Positions 9,801 through 18,272 of a stretch of 64,000 bases of DNA are shown here, one piece after another. The stretch comes from Paraburkholderia ginsengisoli NBRC 100965 (GTDB lineage Bacteria; Pseudomonadota; Gammaproteobacteria; Burkholderiales; Burkholderiaceae). Where the stretch lies: positions 744,001 to 808,000 of the forward strand of contig NZ_BBJF01000004.1 of assembly GCF_000739735.1 (NCBI RefSeq). Direction: 5' to 3'. Each line of letters starts with the position of its first letter. Positions within the stretch are counted from its first letter, which is position 1. A model generated the notes under the pieces. It worked only from the letters and a program-made list of their open reading frames with translations. It was not told where the DNA came from and did not search any database. Position numbers and translations under genes: made by a program.

Positions 9801-10012
9801 GCCCACGACAGCAGCGTGCCGTTCAGTTCGAGCCGGAAGTCGTAATGCAATCGCCGAGCGTCGTGTTCCTGAATCACGTACGAGAGCGCCTCGTCCGCTG
9901 CGCGCGGCGCGGCCTTGCGACCGGCCCGCTTGCCGCTCGCGCGCGCGCCGGCGGGCTCCGGTGTTTCGTCGAAGCGCCGCTTGCGATGATAAAGATCGAG
10001 TCTGTCGTTCAT
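6863..10012 (-). CDS. ligD: Multifunctional DNA ligase D (phosphoesterase, ligase, polymerase)
   Basis: The 1049-residue protein combines three activities of bacterial non-homologous end joining. The 3'-phosphoesterase domain is at about 40-165 (EHDARRLHYDFRLE, VEYGSFEGEIPAGNYG). The ATP-dependent ligase is at about 320-625, with the adenylation motif KFDG (Lys347). The primase-like polymerase is at about 757-1040, with catalytic FDLDPD (Asp878, Asp880). Two low-complexity linkers separate them: an Ala/Lys/Ser-rich one at about 185-300, and one at about 650-755 built largely of Ser-Lys-Thr-Ala repeats. The domain order is that of the Pseudomonas/Burkholderia type. The ku gene lies 78 bp upstream on the same strand and supplies the end-binding partner. 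Confidence 0.96.
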   Translation of the reverse strand: MNDRLDLYHRKRRFDETPEPAGARASGKRAGRKAAPRAADEALSYVIQEHDARRLHYDFRLELNGTLLSWAVPKGPSLDPSVKRLAVHVEDHPVEYGSFEGEIPAGNYGAGSVIVWDRGTWEPVGGAAEAARTYAAGKLKFRLHGEKLRGGWTLVRSHMRGSGDKEQWLLIKERDDEARDESEYDVLKKLPGSVMGGGASAGKSGKAAKARAAGKGEQKAVSPRARKAAASGEDEPGAETASTTSSKRGRKAASESVASPKAKAASNAATAAAKATASGKSKSASGGADPKRPDIVSTRTAESLRELAASPSIEGAVKARLPAAFKPQLATLVDAAPPGDDWSYEIKFDGYRVLARIDRSAKDGGVQVFTRAGNDWTAKFGKQVEALGALELDSAWLDGEAVVLDDNGVPSFQALQNAFDSNRPQDIVIYLFDVPFLNGYDLRGVPLEQRRAILRALLDEVDDSVLRFSNDFEFSADELLRSACDMALEGIIGKRRDSGYLSGRSQTWIKLKCRRRQEFVIGGYSEPSGSRAAFGALLLGVYDGEGRLRYAGRVGTGFDAALLRSVKQALDAHETKRMPFADAPRERSRTPVHWVDPVLVAECNFAEWTTEGIVRQASFVSLRDDKPARQIVKETSRQGGDVQEQTDSGVDAAPKKRGGAKGGASGAGEKASSAKGAASSKTAVSEVAASKTARSKTTASKTASKTTASKTASKTTASKTAASKTATAQTPAAKTATAKPATKTTTTTKSAPPAEVAGVRISHPDRVIDKSTGTRKIDLVQYYESVADWMLPHLQDRPVSLVRAPEDIGGELFFQKHSQKLSIPNVTQHPGLDPGHPPLITVETIEALVGAAQMGTVEFHTWNAVAANIEKPDRVVFDLDPDAALGWERMIEAAQLTRELLEELGLKSFCKTSGGKGLHVVVPLAKQAGWDEVKNFSQAVAQHMATMLPKYFSAKMGAQNRKQKIFIDYLRNNRGSSTVAAFSARARPGLGVSVPLAWDEVAATTSGDQWNIENLHERLASLRSDPWADYAKTRQRITAAMKKRLDEAQ
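7846..7931 (-). repeat. 27-bp tandem repeat inside ligD linker
   Basis: Two identical 27-bp copies (7866-7892 and 7893-7919) are followed by a 12-bp partial copy and preceded by a diverged partial copy. They encode repeats of SKTTASKTA in the LigD linker before the polymerase domain. The unit is a multiple of three, so copy-number change keeps the frame. Confidence 0.8.
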
Positions 10013-10090
10013 GGCGATGACGTCGTCGAGAGTGGATGGAGTGCGGCGCTAACCGGCAACGGTGTGTGCGTCAACCCGCCCGCCGGGCCT

Positions 10091-11131
10091 TCAGGCCGCC
10101 GCGCGCCGTTTGCGGGCCGCTGGCGCTGCCGCAGTTTTCGCCGTGCTCGAGCGGCCGCCCGCGCTGCCGCTACCGCTGCTGCGACTGCGCGACGGACTCG
10201 CGGCGCGCGTCGCCCGAGGCTTCTTGCGAGCCGGCGCGGCGGATTTGGCGTCGTCTTCGCCATCGGTCTGCGCGTCGTCCTGCTCGTCATCATCGGCGGC
10301 CGCGCGCTTGCGGCCGCCCGCCGCGGGCTTGCCTTTGCCGCGGCCCAAACTCCGCTTGAGCAGATCGGACAGATCGAGAATGTCGGCCGACTGCCGTGAC
10401 TCGTGCGGTGCTTCGACCTCGGTGATCTCCTCGGTCTTGCCCGCGCGAATCTTGCGTTCGACCAGCGCCATGATGTCGTCGCGGAACGTGTCGTGATACT
10501 GCGACGGGTCCCACGCATCGCTCATGTCGTCGATCAGCTTCTTCGCCATGTCGAGTTCCCGCGCCGAGACGCCCGCGGCCTTCATGCCTTCGGGCGGCAG
10601 CTTGAATTCATCGAAACTGCGCACCTCGGCAGCCCAGCGCAGCGTGTTCAGCGCCAGCACCGGGCCAACCGGAATCAGCGCGGCCAGATGCTGCTTGTTG
10701 TGCAGCACGACGCTCGCGACGCCGACCTTGCCCGACGCCTTCATCGCCTCGCGCAGCAGCGCGTACACCTTGTCGCCTTTGCGGTCGGGCGTGAGGAAGT
10801 ACGGCGTGTCGAGATAGAGGAACGAGATGTCGGGGGCGTCGACGAAGGCGAGGATATCGACCGTCTGCGTCGACTCCGGATTCGCCGCGCGAATCTCGTC
10901 GTCCGACAGCACGACGTACTTGTCCTTTTCATACTCGAAGCCGCGCACGATGTTCTCGCGGGTCACGTCCTTGCCGGTGCGCTTGTTGATCTGCTTGTAG
11001 CCGACCGGATCGATGCTGCGCTTGTCGAGCAGATTGAAGCCGACTTTCTCCGACTGCGTCGCCGGATACAACTGCACCGGCACGTGGACGAGCCCGAAAC
11101 TGATTGCGCCTTTCCAGATCATGTGTGCCAT
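10091..11131 (-). CDS. ku: Non-homologous end-joining protein Ku
   Basis: The 346-residue product begins with the family's typical MIWKGAISFGLV block and continues with the Ku core (KRTGKDVTRENIVRGFEYE, YFLTPDRKGDKVYALLREAM, LMAL...LNTLRWAAEVRSF). Ku binds double-strand ends as a homodimer and recruits LigD, encoded just downstream. The last ~80 residues are a basic and Ala/Arg-rich tail, an extended C-terminus of the kind that affects DNA binding in other bacterial Ku proteins. The ATG at 11131 has GGGAG about 7 nt upstream; an ATG three codons later is the alternative. Confidence 0.95.
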   Translation of the reverse strand: MAHMIWKGAISFGLVHVPVQLYPATQSEKVGFNLLDKRSIDPVGYKQINKRTGKDVTRENIVRGFEYEKDKYVVLSDDEIRAANPESTQTVDILAFVDAPDISFLYLDTPYFLTPDRKGDKVYALLREAMKASGKVGVASVVLHNKQHLAALIPVGPVLALNTLRWAAEVRSFDEFKLPPEGMKAAGVSARELDMAKKLIDDMSDAWDPSQYHDTFRDDIMALVERKIRAGKTEEITEVEAPHESRQSADILDLSDLLKRSLGRGKGKPAAGGRKRAAADDDEQDDAQTDGEDDAKSAAPARKKPRATRAASPSRSRSSGSGSAGGRSSTAKTAAAPAARKRRAAA

Positions 11132-11386
11132 CGTGCGCTCCCGTGGGCTTAAGGCCTTACGTCAAGCAGCAAGCGTGCCACGGGTTCCGGCCGGAGCCGG
11201 CGCGCGGCGTGGGCGCCGCGCAGCCTCTTGCGGGCGCCGCGCGGCCTTCAGGACGGGCTGTAAGTCTTGCGTGTGGCCGGCAAAAGCTACGGTGCGTGAT
11301 CTGCCTGTAGGCCGGCGGCGGGCGCGACTTATTGCGCAACTTAGGCACAACCTGGCCCGCGGCCAGGCCACGAATCACGCCACGAT

Positions 11387-12622
11387 TCAGACCGCGACCT
11401 CGACCGGCACCGACGCGAAACCGCGAAAGCGCACGCGGCCGCCGCGCGTCGGTTCGCCGGCGAGGCGATAAGTCGGAAAGCGTTGCACGAAACGTCCGAT
11501 CGCGATGCGCGCTTCGAGCCGCGCCAGCGACAACCCCGCGCACTGATGGATACCGAAGCCGAACGCGAGATGCCGGTTCGGCTCGCGGCGGATATCGAAA
11601 CGGTCCGGCTCCGCGAACTGCTCCGGGTCGCGATTGGCCGCGCCGATGCACAGCGTGACCGGCGTGCCACGCGCGACCGCGACACCGCCGATCTCGGTAT
11701 CGACGGTCGCCATGCGGTTGCCGAGCTGGTTCGAACTCTCGTAGCGCAGGCATTCCTCGATCGCCGGTTCGATCAGCGACGGCTCACGCAGCAACGCGGC
11801 GCGCTGCTCGGGCCACTCGGTGAGCGTGACGAGACCGTTGCCGATCAGATTCGTGGTGGTCTCGTGTCCGGCATTCAGAATGAAAATGCAGTTCTGCAGC
11901 AACTCCGGTTCCGACAATTGCTCGCCGCCGGCTTCGCCCTGGATCAGCCGCGTCAGCACGTCGTGCTGCGGGTCGCCCGGTTCGCGCCGGCGCCGTGCGA
12001 CCAGATCGCGCAGATAGTCGACGAATTCGCTCACCGCGCGATTGCCGCGTGCGAGCTGCGCGTCGCTGAGCGACGGTTCGAGTGCGCCGAGGATCGCGAG
12101 CGACCAGTCGCGCAGCGGCTCGCGCTCGTCGTGCGGCACGTCCAGCAGATTGCCGATGATCTCGACCGGGATCGCCGACGCGAACTCGCCGATCAGATCG
12201 ATGCGGCCACGTTCGGCCGCCGCATCGAGCAGGCCGTCGACGAGGCGCACGAGGCCCGGCTCCATCGCCGCGATTGCGCGCGCCGTGAGCGCGCCGGCGA
12301 TCAGCTTGCGCACGCGCGTGTGACGCGGCGGATCGTTGAAGACGAGGCTCGTGGTGTGATGCGCATAGAGCGGCGAATCGCCGTACTTCGGCTTGAACTC
12401 GACGGTCTTGTCGGAGCTGAAGGTTTTCGGGTCGCGGTAGACCGCCTGCACGTCGCGAAAGCGGGTGAGAAATAGCGAGCCGTCCGGCATGCGCCTGATC
12501 GGTTCGTGGGCACGCAGCGCGTGATAGACCGGATAGGGATCGGCGTAGAACGCGGGGCTCAGGTGGCGCAGATCGAAGTCGCGTGCAAGGATGGATGCGT
12601 CGCTGGCGGTCGCGGGGGTCAT
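11387..12622 (-). CDS. Cytochrome P450
   Basis: The 411-residue soluble bacterial-type P450 has the I-helix oxygen-binding motif AGHETT (251-256), the ExxR pair (Glu290, Arg293) and the haem-ligand loop FGFGIHQCAG with Cys361. The start at 12622 has GGAGA at a suitable distance. No ferredoxin or reductase gene adjoins, so the electron donors must be elsewhere. The substrate cannot be read from the sequence. It is divergent from serB. Confidence 0.93.
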   Translation of the reverse strand: MTPATASDASILARDFDLRHLSPAFYADPYPVYHALRAHEPIRRMPDGSLFLTRFRDVQAVYRDPKTFSSDKTVEFKPKYGDSPLYAHHTTSLVFNDPPRHTRVRKLIAGALTARAIAAMEPGLVRLVDGLLDAAAERGRIDLIGEFASAIPVEIIGNLLDVPHDEREPLRDWSLAILGALEPSLSDAQLARGNRAVSEFVDYLRDLVARRRREPGDPQHDVLTRLIQGEAGGEQLSEPELLQNCIFILNAGHETTTNLIGNGLVTLTEWPEQRAALLREPSLIEPAIEECLRYESSNQLGNRMATVDTEIGGVAVARGTPVTLCIGAANRDPEQFAEPDRFDIRREPNRHLAFGFGIHQCAGLSLARLEARIAIGRFVQRFPTYRLAGEPTRGGRVRFRGFASVPVEVAV

Positions 12623-12850
12623 GCGTTGTCTCCGTAGGGTGCGCCTCGTTGCTTGTACCGTGCGTGGGTTTCGATTCGCGCGGGGTGGGTCGAGAGCGCG
12701 AAGTCAGGACGGCACGGGCTGATGGGCGTCGTTTGAAGCGACAGTATGAACCGGGCGTTGCGTGAATGCACGATGGATGCGCCTGGGGAATGCACAGGTG
12801 AATGCGCAGCGCCTCCCAGGCTCCCGCGATGGCGCGTCCACCGGAACCGA

Positions 12851-12856
12851 TACAAT
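12851..12856 (+). promoter_or_regulatory. Candidate -10 element of serB
   Basis: TACAAT lies 56 bp before the serB ATG in the divergent spacer with the P450 gene. No good -35 hexamer is visible, so the call is weak. Confidence 0.3.
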
Positions 12857-12911
12857 AGCGGGATTTTCCGCGCGCGCCGCGCGCCCCCTTTCCTGCGTCA
12901 CTGCGTCGTCC

Positions 12912-13751
12912 ATGAACCTCGTCATTCAAAGCCCCGCGCCTCTTTCCGCCGATCACCACACCACGCTCATCGCACTCGCACGCGGTTCGCACGCCGCTGT
13001 CATCGACGCGAACGCGCTTCGCATCGCCGACGCCAACGTCGCGCAGCGCGCCGATATCGAGGTCTATTGCGCGGCCCATCAACTCGACTACGCGTTCGTC
13101 GAGGCCGGCCGCCAGTTGCGCGACTTCGGGCTGGTCGCGATGGACATGGACTCGACGCTGATTACGATCGAATGTATCGACGAGATCGCCGACTTCTGCG
13201 GACTGAAAGCGGAAGTGGCTGCCATTACCGAAGCATCGATGCGCGGCGAGATCAAGGACTTCAACGAGAGCCTGACGCGCCGCGTCGCGCTGCTCAAGGG
13301 TCTCGACGCGAGCGCGCTCGAACGCGTTTATGAGGAGCGCCTGCAACTCTCGCCAGGCGCGGAGCGGGTGCTGGCCGGCGCAAAAGACGCCGGCTTGAAA
13401 ACGCTGCTGGTTTCGGGCGGCTTCACGTTCTTTACCGAAAAGCTGAAGGCACGCCTGGGTCTCGATTTCACCCGCGCGAACACGCTGGAGATCGTGGACG
13501 GCAAGCTGACCGGCAACGTGGTCGGCGAGATCGTCAACGCCGATGTGAAAGCGCGCACGCTGCGCGAAACATGTGCGACGCTCGGTATCGAACCGGCTCG
13601 CGCGATTGCCATGGGCGACGGCTCGAACGATCTGAAGATGATGGCCGCTGCGGGGCTATCCGTCGCTTTCCGCGCGAAGCCGGTGGTGCGCGAAGCCGCA
13701 AGCGTGGCGTTCAATCATGTTGGACTGGACGGGTTGCTGCGATTGTTCTGA
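12912..13751 (+). CDS. serB: Phosphoserine phosphatase
   Basis: The enzyme catalyses the last step of serine synthesis, phosphoserine to serine. The 279-residue product has the HAD motif DMDST (nucleophile Asp78, acid Asp80), motif II LVSGGFT and motif III/IV GDGSNDLKMM. An N-terminal regulatory-like domain of about 70 residues precedes it, as in other proteobacterial SerB proteins. The ATG at 12912 (MNLVIQSP) is chosen over upstream in-frame starts, which fall in the promoter region. Confidence 0.95.
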   Translation: MNLVIQSPAPLSADHHTTLIALARGSHAAVIDANALRIADANVAQRADIEVYCAAHQLDYAFVEAGRQLRDFGLVAMDMDSTLITIECIDEIADFCGLKAEVAAITEASMRGEIKDFNESLTRRVALLKGLDASALERVYEERLQLSPGAERVLAGAKDAGLKTLLVSGGFTFFTEKLKARLGLDFTRANTLEIVDGKLTGNVVGEIVNADVKARTLRETCATLGIEPARAIAMGDGSNDLKMMAAAGLSVAFRAKPVVREAASVAFNHVGLDGLLRLF

Positions 13752-13952
13752 TGCGTGGGTGCGACAAGCGCCAGCGTGAAGATCGGGCCGGCAATCGGCA
13801 CGCCAGGATTCAGCGACATCCGGAAGAAAAGATTCATCGAAGCTCGCCATCGCGCGTCAACCGTTAATCGAGTCGCGCACCATCGTAGCGTCGGGACGGC
13901 GTTTCCGACATTCAGCCGAATGGTTAGGCTTACTGGCTATCTTGACAAAAAA

Positions 13953-13990
13953 AGCCCGCCGGGAACATGTCCCGGCGGGCTTCTCATTTT
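13953..13990 (-). terminator. Strong bidirectional terminator between serB and metC
   Basis: A 12-bp GC-rich stem (AGCCCGCCGGGA / TCCCGGCGGGCT) has a loop of a few bases. On the minus strand it is followed by a seven-T run; on the plus strand by TTCTCATTTT. It can end both the convergent metC and serB transcripts. Confidence 0.85.
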
Positions 13991-14018
13991 GCCGTCGTGA
14001 CGGCCGGAACTCAGTCGT

Positions 14019-15203
14019 TCAACCGAGCGCCGTCAAACACTGCTCGATATCCGCGCGCAGATCCGCCTCCTCTTCGAGACCGATATAGAACCGCACCAGC
14101 GTCCCGCGATGCGGCCACTGCCCTTCGGTGCGCATCGACGCCACGTCGTACGGCATCGCGAGACTGTGCGCGCCGCCCCAGCTCCAGCCGAGCGAAAAGA
14201 GTTCGAGCGACTCGCAGAACGTGTCGATTTGCGCGGCGCTGTAGCGCTCGTCGAACACGACGGAAAAGAGGCCGCCCGCGCCCGTGAAGTCGCGCTTGTA
14301 GAACTCGTGGCCAGGGCAATCGGCGATCGCCGGGTGCAGCACCACGGCGATTTCCGGACGGCTCTTCAGCCACGTTGCCAACCCGAGCGCCGCGCGATCG
14401 TGCTGCGCGAAGCGCAGTTGCATCGACGGCAGGCTGCGCAGAATCAGCGAGCAGTCGTCCGACGAGACGCCGATCCCCATGCGCATGCGCGCCGCCTTCA
14501 GCTTCAGATGCAGTTCCCGGTCGACGGTGATCGTCGCGCCCATCAGCACGTCGCCGCCGCCCGATTGATACTTGGTCAGCGCCTGCACCGAGATGTCGAC
14601 GCCATGATCGAACGGCCGGAACGCGAGGCCCGCGGACCACGTGTTGTCGATCGCCGTGACGACGTTGCGCGCGCGGGCGGCCGCGGTGATCGCGGGCACG
14701 TCGGCCACTTCCATCGTCACCGAGCCGGGCGCTTCGATCCAGATCAGGCGCGTGTTCGGCTGGATCAGATCGGCGATGCCCGCGCCGATCAGCGGATCGT
14801 AGTAGCGCACCGTGACGCCGAAATCGCGCGCCAGCCAGTCGCCATGATCGCGATTCGGCGAATAGACGTTATCGGGAATCAGCACGTCGTCGCCTGACTT
14901 GACGAGGCCGAAGTACACGTTCGAAATCGACGACAGTCCCGACGGCTGCAACAACGCATGCTTACCGCCTTCGATCGCAGCGAGGCGCTGCGCGAGCGCG
15001 AGCGAGGTCGGCGTCGCATGCAGGCCGTAGCGCCATTGGGCGTCGTTTTTCCAGTCGAGCGCGCGCATGGTCGCGAGATCGGGGAACACGACCGTCGACG
15101 CGCGCGTGACCGGCATCGAGAACGATTCGAAGCCCGGCGTCAGTTGGTCCTCGGCGCGCACGATGCGGGTTTGCAGACCGCGTTTGAGTTTGGATTGGGT
15201 CAT
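14019..15203 (-). CDS. metC: Cystathionine beta-lyase
   Basis: The 394-residue PLP enzyme cleaves cystathionine to homocysteine, pyruvate and ammonia in methionine synthesis. It has the trans-sulfuration family signatures WRYGLHATPT, QPSGLSSI, DNTWSAG and the PLP lysine in LTKYQSGGGD (Lys211). I started at MTQSKLKRG (15203), which matches the usual N-terminus; upstream in-frame starts would add an odd hydrophobic leader. The ribosome site is weak. It is the last gene of the minus-strand run from dusC/rimO, 159 bp after the exported hypothetical gene. Confidence 0.9.
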   Translation of the reverse strand: MTQSKLKRGLQTRIVRAEDQLTPGFESFSMPVTRASTVVFPDLATMRALDWKNDAQWRYGLHATPTSLALAQRLAAIEGGKHALLQPSGLSSISNVYFGLVKSGDDVLIPDNVYSPNRDHGDWLARDFGVTVRYYDPLIGAGIADLIQPNTRLIWIEAPGSVTMEVADVPAITAAARARNVVTAIDNTWSAGLAFRPFDHGVDISVQALTKYQSGGGDVLMGATITVDRELHLKLKAARMRMGIGVSSDDCSLILRSLPSMQLRFAQHDRAALGLATWLKSRPEIAVVLHPAIADCPGHEFYKRDFTGAGGLFSVVFDERYSAAQIDTFCESLELFSLGWSWGGAHSLAMPYDVASMRTEGQWPHRGTLVRFYIGLEEEADLRADIEQCLTALG

Positions 15204-15362
15204 GGCGATGTTCGGTGAAAGCAGAGAGAGAAACTGGACAGAAGCGGATCGGAAGCGGGGCAAAAGCGGCAAGCGCGGTTGCGGCCCGCGCGCCGCCTAC
15301 GCAAGAGTAGACGACTCAGCGCAATCGCGCCGGGTCGACTCACCGCTCACCCGGCGGCGGCT

Positions 15363-16031
15363 TCATTCGCCGGTTTGCAGATTGCTGACGCCGCCCACCG
15401 GCTGGCCGCCGGTCCTGGCTGCGGGAGCGGACGTCGAGCCAGCGGCGCGGCCGCCCGTCGAAGCCGCCGAGGGCGCAACTGTCGCAGCCGGCGCCGCTTG
15501 CCCCGCCGCGAGCGGCTTCAGATCGAACGGCTGCGGATTGGAATCGTCGACGTTCATCCGGTCGCCCGACACCGAGCCGTCCGCGGCGAACGTGCCCACC
15601 CAGTTGCCGGTGATATGCGTGCCGTCGTTCGACTCCTCGATTTCGAGCGTGTCGCCGTCGCGGTCGCCCGCGACCAGGACCACTTCGCCGGTGTCCGCGT
15701 ACTGATACTCGCCGTGCACGCCGGACGGGTCGTCGGTTTTCTTGCCGAGCCGCATCACGATCTGACGCGAACCCAACGAGCCGGCGTAACGCGGGAATTT
15801 AGCGAACTCAGGGCTCGGTTTGAGCGGTAGCTGGATCGCCGGAGGCGCTGCCAGTTGCTTGACCGCGTCGCTTTCCGCCCAGGCCTGCACGGGCGTCAAC
15901 GCCGCCGCGCCGGCGCACAGCAACGCGGCGGCGCTCGTGATTGCCCAACCGCGCCGGCCCGTCGCACCTTGCGGCGCTTGCCGCGCCGCGCCCATCATCG
16001 CTTTCGATTCCCGCATCCGTTCTTTCCTCAT
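15363..16031 (-). CDS. Exported hypothetical protein
   Basis: The 222-residue protein has a basic start and a hydrophobic segment at about residues 28-45, followed by an AWA-E type cleavage site near residue 52, consistent with Sec export. The middle (about 60-165) is a beta-rich domain with acidic repeats (DTGEVVLVAGDRDGDTLEIEES, NWVGTFAADGS). The C-terminal 50 residues are Ala/Gly/Thr/Pro-rich and probably disordered. No family is recognised. It follows bktB by 36 bp and is probably co-transcribed. Confidence 0.65.
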   Translation of the reverse strand: MRKERMRESKAMMGAARQAPQGATGRRGWAITSAAALLCAGAAALTPVQAWAESDAVKQLAAPPAIQLPLKPSPEFAKFPRYAGSLGSRQIVMRLGKKTDDPSGVHGEYQYADTGEVVLVAGDRDGDTLEIEESNDGTHITGNWVGTFAADGSVSGDRMNVDDSNPQPFDLKPLAAGQAAPAATVAPSAASTGGRAAGSTSAPAARTGGQPVGGVSNLQTGE

Positions 16032-16067
16032 TACCGATACCTGCCGACCATCGGCTCACCGCGCGCG

Positions 16068-17252
16068 TCAGATACGCTCGAAGATTGCCGCAATGCCCTG
16101 CCCGCCGCCGATGCACATCGTGACCAGCGCGTAGCGCCCGCCGATCCGCTGCAACTCGTACAGCGCCTTGACGGTGATCACCGCGCCGGTCGCGCCGATC
16201 GGGTGGCCGAGCGAAATGCCCGAGCCGTTCGGATTCACCTTCGCCGGATCGAAGCCGAGCTCCTTGCTGACCGCGCAGGCCTGCGCGGCGAACGCTTCGT
16301 TCGCCTCGATCACGTCGAGATCGGCGACCGTCAGGCCGGCCCGTTCGAGCGCCTTGCGGCTTGCCGGCACCGGGCCGATGCCCATGTACGCGGGATCGAC
16401 GCCCGCATGGGCATACGACACCAGCCGCGCCAACGGCTTCAAACCGCGCTGTGCGGCGACGCCGCGCTCCATCAGCACGAGCGCCGCGGCGGCGTCGTTG
16501 ATACCCGACGCGTTGCCGGCGGTCACCGTGCCGTTTTCCTTCGCGAACACGGGCTTGAGCTTCGAGAAGTCGTCCGCCGATGCGTTCATGCGCGTGTGCT
16601 CGTCCGTGTCGAACACGGTGTCGCCCTTCTTCGACGCGAGCGTGATCGGCAGGATCTGTTCCTTGAAATAGCCGCTCGTGGTCGCGTGGGCCGCGCGGCG
16701 GTGCGATTCGAGCGCGAGCGCGTCCTGCGCTTCGCGCGAGATGTCGTACTTGCGCGCGACGTTCTCGGCGGTCACGCCCATGTGGATCGGCTGGAACGGG
16801 TCGTTCAGCGCGCCGATCATCATGTCGACGAGGCGCGCGTCGCCCATGCGCTGACCGAAGCGCGCGGCGGGCATCGAGTAAGGTGCGCGGCTCATGTTCT
16901 CCGCGCCGCCGCCGATTGCGATGTCGGCGTCGCCGAGCAGAATGCTTTGCGCGGCCGACACGATCGCCTGCAGGCCGGAGCCGCACAGGCGGTTCACGGT
17001 CAACGCGGGCGTGTGCTGCGCGACGCCGCCGTTGATCGCGGCCACGCGCGCCAGATACATGTCTTTCGGTTCGGTATGCACGACGTTGCCGAACACCACG
17101 TGCCCGACTTCGTCGCCCGATACGCCTGCCCGCGACAGCGCTTCACGCACCACGCGTGCGCCTAGCTCGGTCGGCGCGAAATCTTTCAGACTGCCGCCGA
17201 AACCGCCGATTGCGGTACGCACGCCGCTCACCACCACTACGTCCCGTTGCAT
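16068..17252 (-). CDS. bktB: Beta-ketothiolase (BktB-type acetyl-CoA acyltransferase)
   Basis: The 394-residue thiolase has the acylated cysteine in NRLCGSG (Cys90), the NEAFAAQ motif and the C-terminal CIGGGQG catalytic cysteine loop. The sequence from MQRDVVVVSG to IAAIFERI is very close, as I remember it, to BktB of Cupriavidus necator, which condenses acetyl-CoA with acetyl-CoA or propionyl-CoA and so supplies C4 and C5 monomers for polyhydroxyalkanoate. GGAGGAG before 17252 is a strong ribosome site. It lies 66 bp after the kdgK stop and about 5.7 kb from the phaCAB cluster. Confidence 0.88.
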   Translation of the reverse strand: MQRDVVVVSGVRTAIGGFGGSLKDFAPTELGARVVREALSRAGVSGDEVGHVVFGNVVHTEPKDMYLARVAAINGGVAQHTPALTVNRLCGSGLQAIVSAAQSILLGDADIAIGGGAENMSRAPYSMPAARFGQRMGDARLVDMMIGALNDPFQPIHMGVTAENVARKYDISREAQDALALESHRRAAHATTSGYFKEQILPITLASKKGDTVFDTDEHTRMNASADDFSKLKPVFAKENGTVTAGNASGINDAAAALVLMERGVAAQRGLKPLARLVSYAHAGVDPAYMGIGPVPASRKALERAGLTVADLDVIEANEAFAAQACAVSKELGFDPAKVNPNGSGISLGHPIGATGAVITVKALYELQRIGGRYALVTMCIGGGQGIAAIFERI

Positions 17253-17318
17253 CGCTCGCTCCTCCGTTAATGTCTCAAGATAATCTTGTCTCAGCGGGCC
17301 GCGCGTTGCAGCGCGTGT

Positions 17319-18269
17319 TCAGCCCGCCAGTATTTGTTCGACGCTCGCGCGCGAAGGAATCGGCGCCACCGCGCCGTACCCTTGCGTCGACAACGCCGCG
17401 GCGACGTTCGCGTAACGCGCCGCCGCAAAAGGATCGTCGCCCTCGACAAGGCGCGCGATGAACGCGCCGCCGAAGCAGTCGCCCGCGCCGGTGGCGTCGA
17501 GCGCGTTGACGACGTGGCCGGGCACGACGCGCCGCTCGTCCGGCGTCGCGATATACGAGCCTTCCTTGCCGAGCTTCAGCGCGACCACGCGCGGACCCTG
17601 CGCCAGCAGGAAGTCGACGATCTCGTCGCGCCCGGTCAAGCCGGTGAGTTCGGTCACGTCGTCCCAACTGGGCAGACAGATGTCGGTCTGGCGGATCGCT
17701 TCGAGCATCACTGCGCGCGCTCGCGCGAGCGGCCACAGCTTCAGCCGCAGATTGGTGTCGAAACTCACGCGCACGCCGTTGGCGCGCGCATGCGCGATCG
17801 CTTCCAGCGCGGCGTCGCAGGCACTCAGGCTGATCGCGAGGCTGATGCCCGACAGATGCACGACCTTGGCCGCGGCGATCGCGTCGCGCGGCAAATCGTG
17901 CGGCGCGTAGCGGCTCGCCGCCGAACCGGCGCGCAAGTAGTCAAACGCGTGGCCGTTGGGACCGTGCGACACGAAATAGACGCCGGTGGGCGCGTGCGGA
18001 TCGACGCGCACGAGCGACGTATCCACCTGCTCGCGTTCCCACAGATCGATCAGCAGACGTCCGAAATGATCCGCGCCGACCGCCGACACGAAGCCGGTGC
18101 GCGCGCCCTGGCGCGCCGCCGCGATACAGAAGTTCGACGTGTCGCCGCCGAAGCCCTGCAGATAGTTCGGCTCATCTTTCGCCGACTGGTTGAATTCGAT
18201 CATCGCCTCGCCGAGCGCGAGGATTTCGGGCGTGTTGACTTGAGGCGCTGCGGCCGTGCTCACCGTCAT
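17319..18269 (-). CDS. kdgK: PfkB-family sugar kinase, probable 2-dehydro-3-deoxygluconokinase
   Basis: The 316-residue ribokinase-fold enzyme has the N-terminal GFGGDTSNFCIAAARQG block, DTNLRLKLW, and the catalytic DATGAGDCFGGAF motif (base Asp264). These are typical of KDG kinases, which phosphorylate 2-keto-3-deoxygluconate to feed the Entner-Doudoroff pathway. Another PfkB specificity cannot be excluded. The gene starts 3 bp after the rimO stop and its ribosome site lies inside the rimO end, so the two are coupled. Confidence 0.82.
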   Translation of the reverse strand: MTVSTAAAPQVNTPEILALGEAMIEFNQSAKDEPNYLQGFGGDTSNFCIAAARQGARTGFVSAVGADHFGRLLIDLWEREQVDTSLVRVDPHAPTGVYFVSHGPNGHAFDYLRAGSAASRYAPHDLPRDAIAAAKVVHLSGISLAISLSACDAALEAIAHARANGVRVSFDTNLRLKLWPLARARAVMLEAIRQTDICLPSWDDVTELTGLTGRDEIVDFLLAQGPRVVALKLGKEGSYIATPDERRVVPGHVVNALDATGAGDCFGGAFIARLVEGDDPFAAARYANVAAALSTQGYGAVAPIPSRASVEQILAG

Positions 18270-18272
18270 CGC

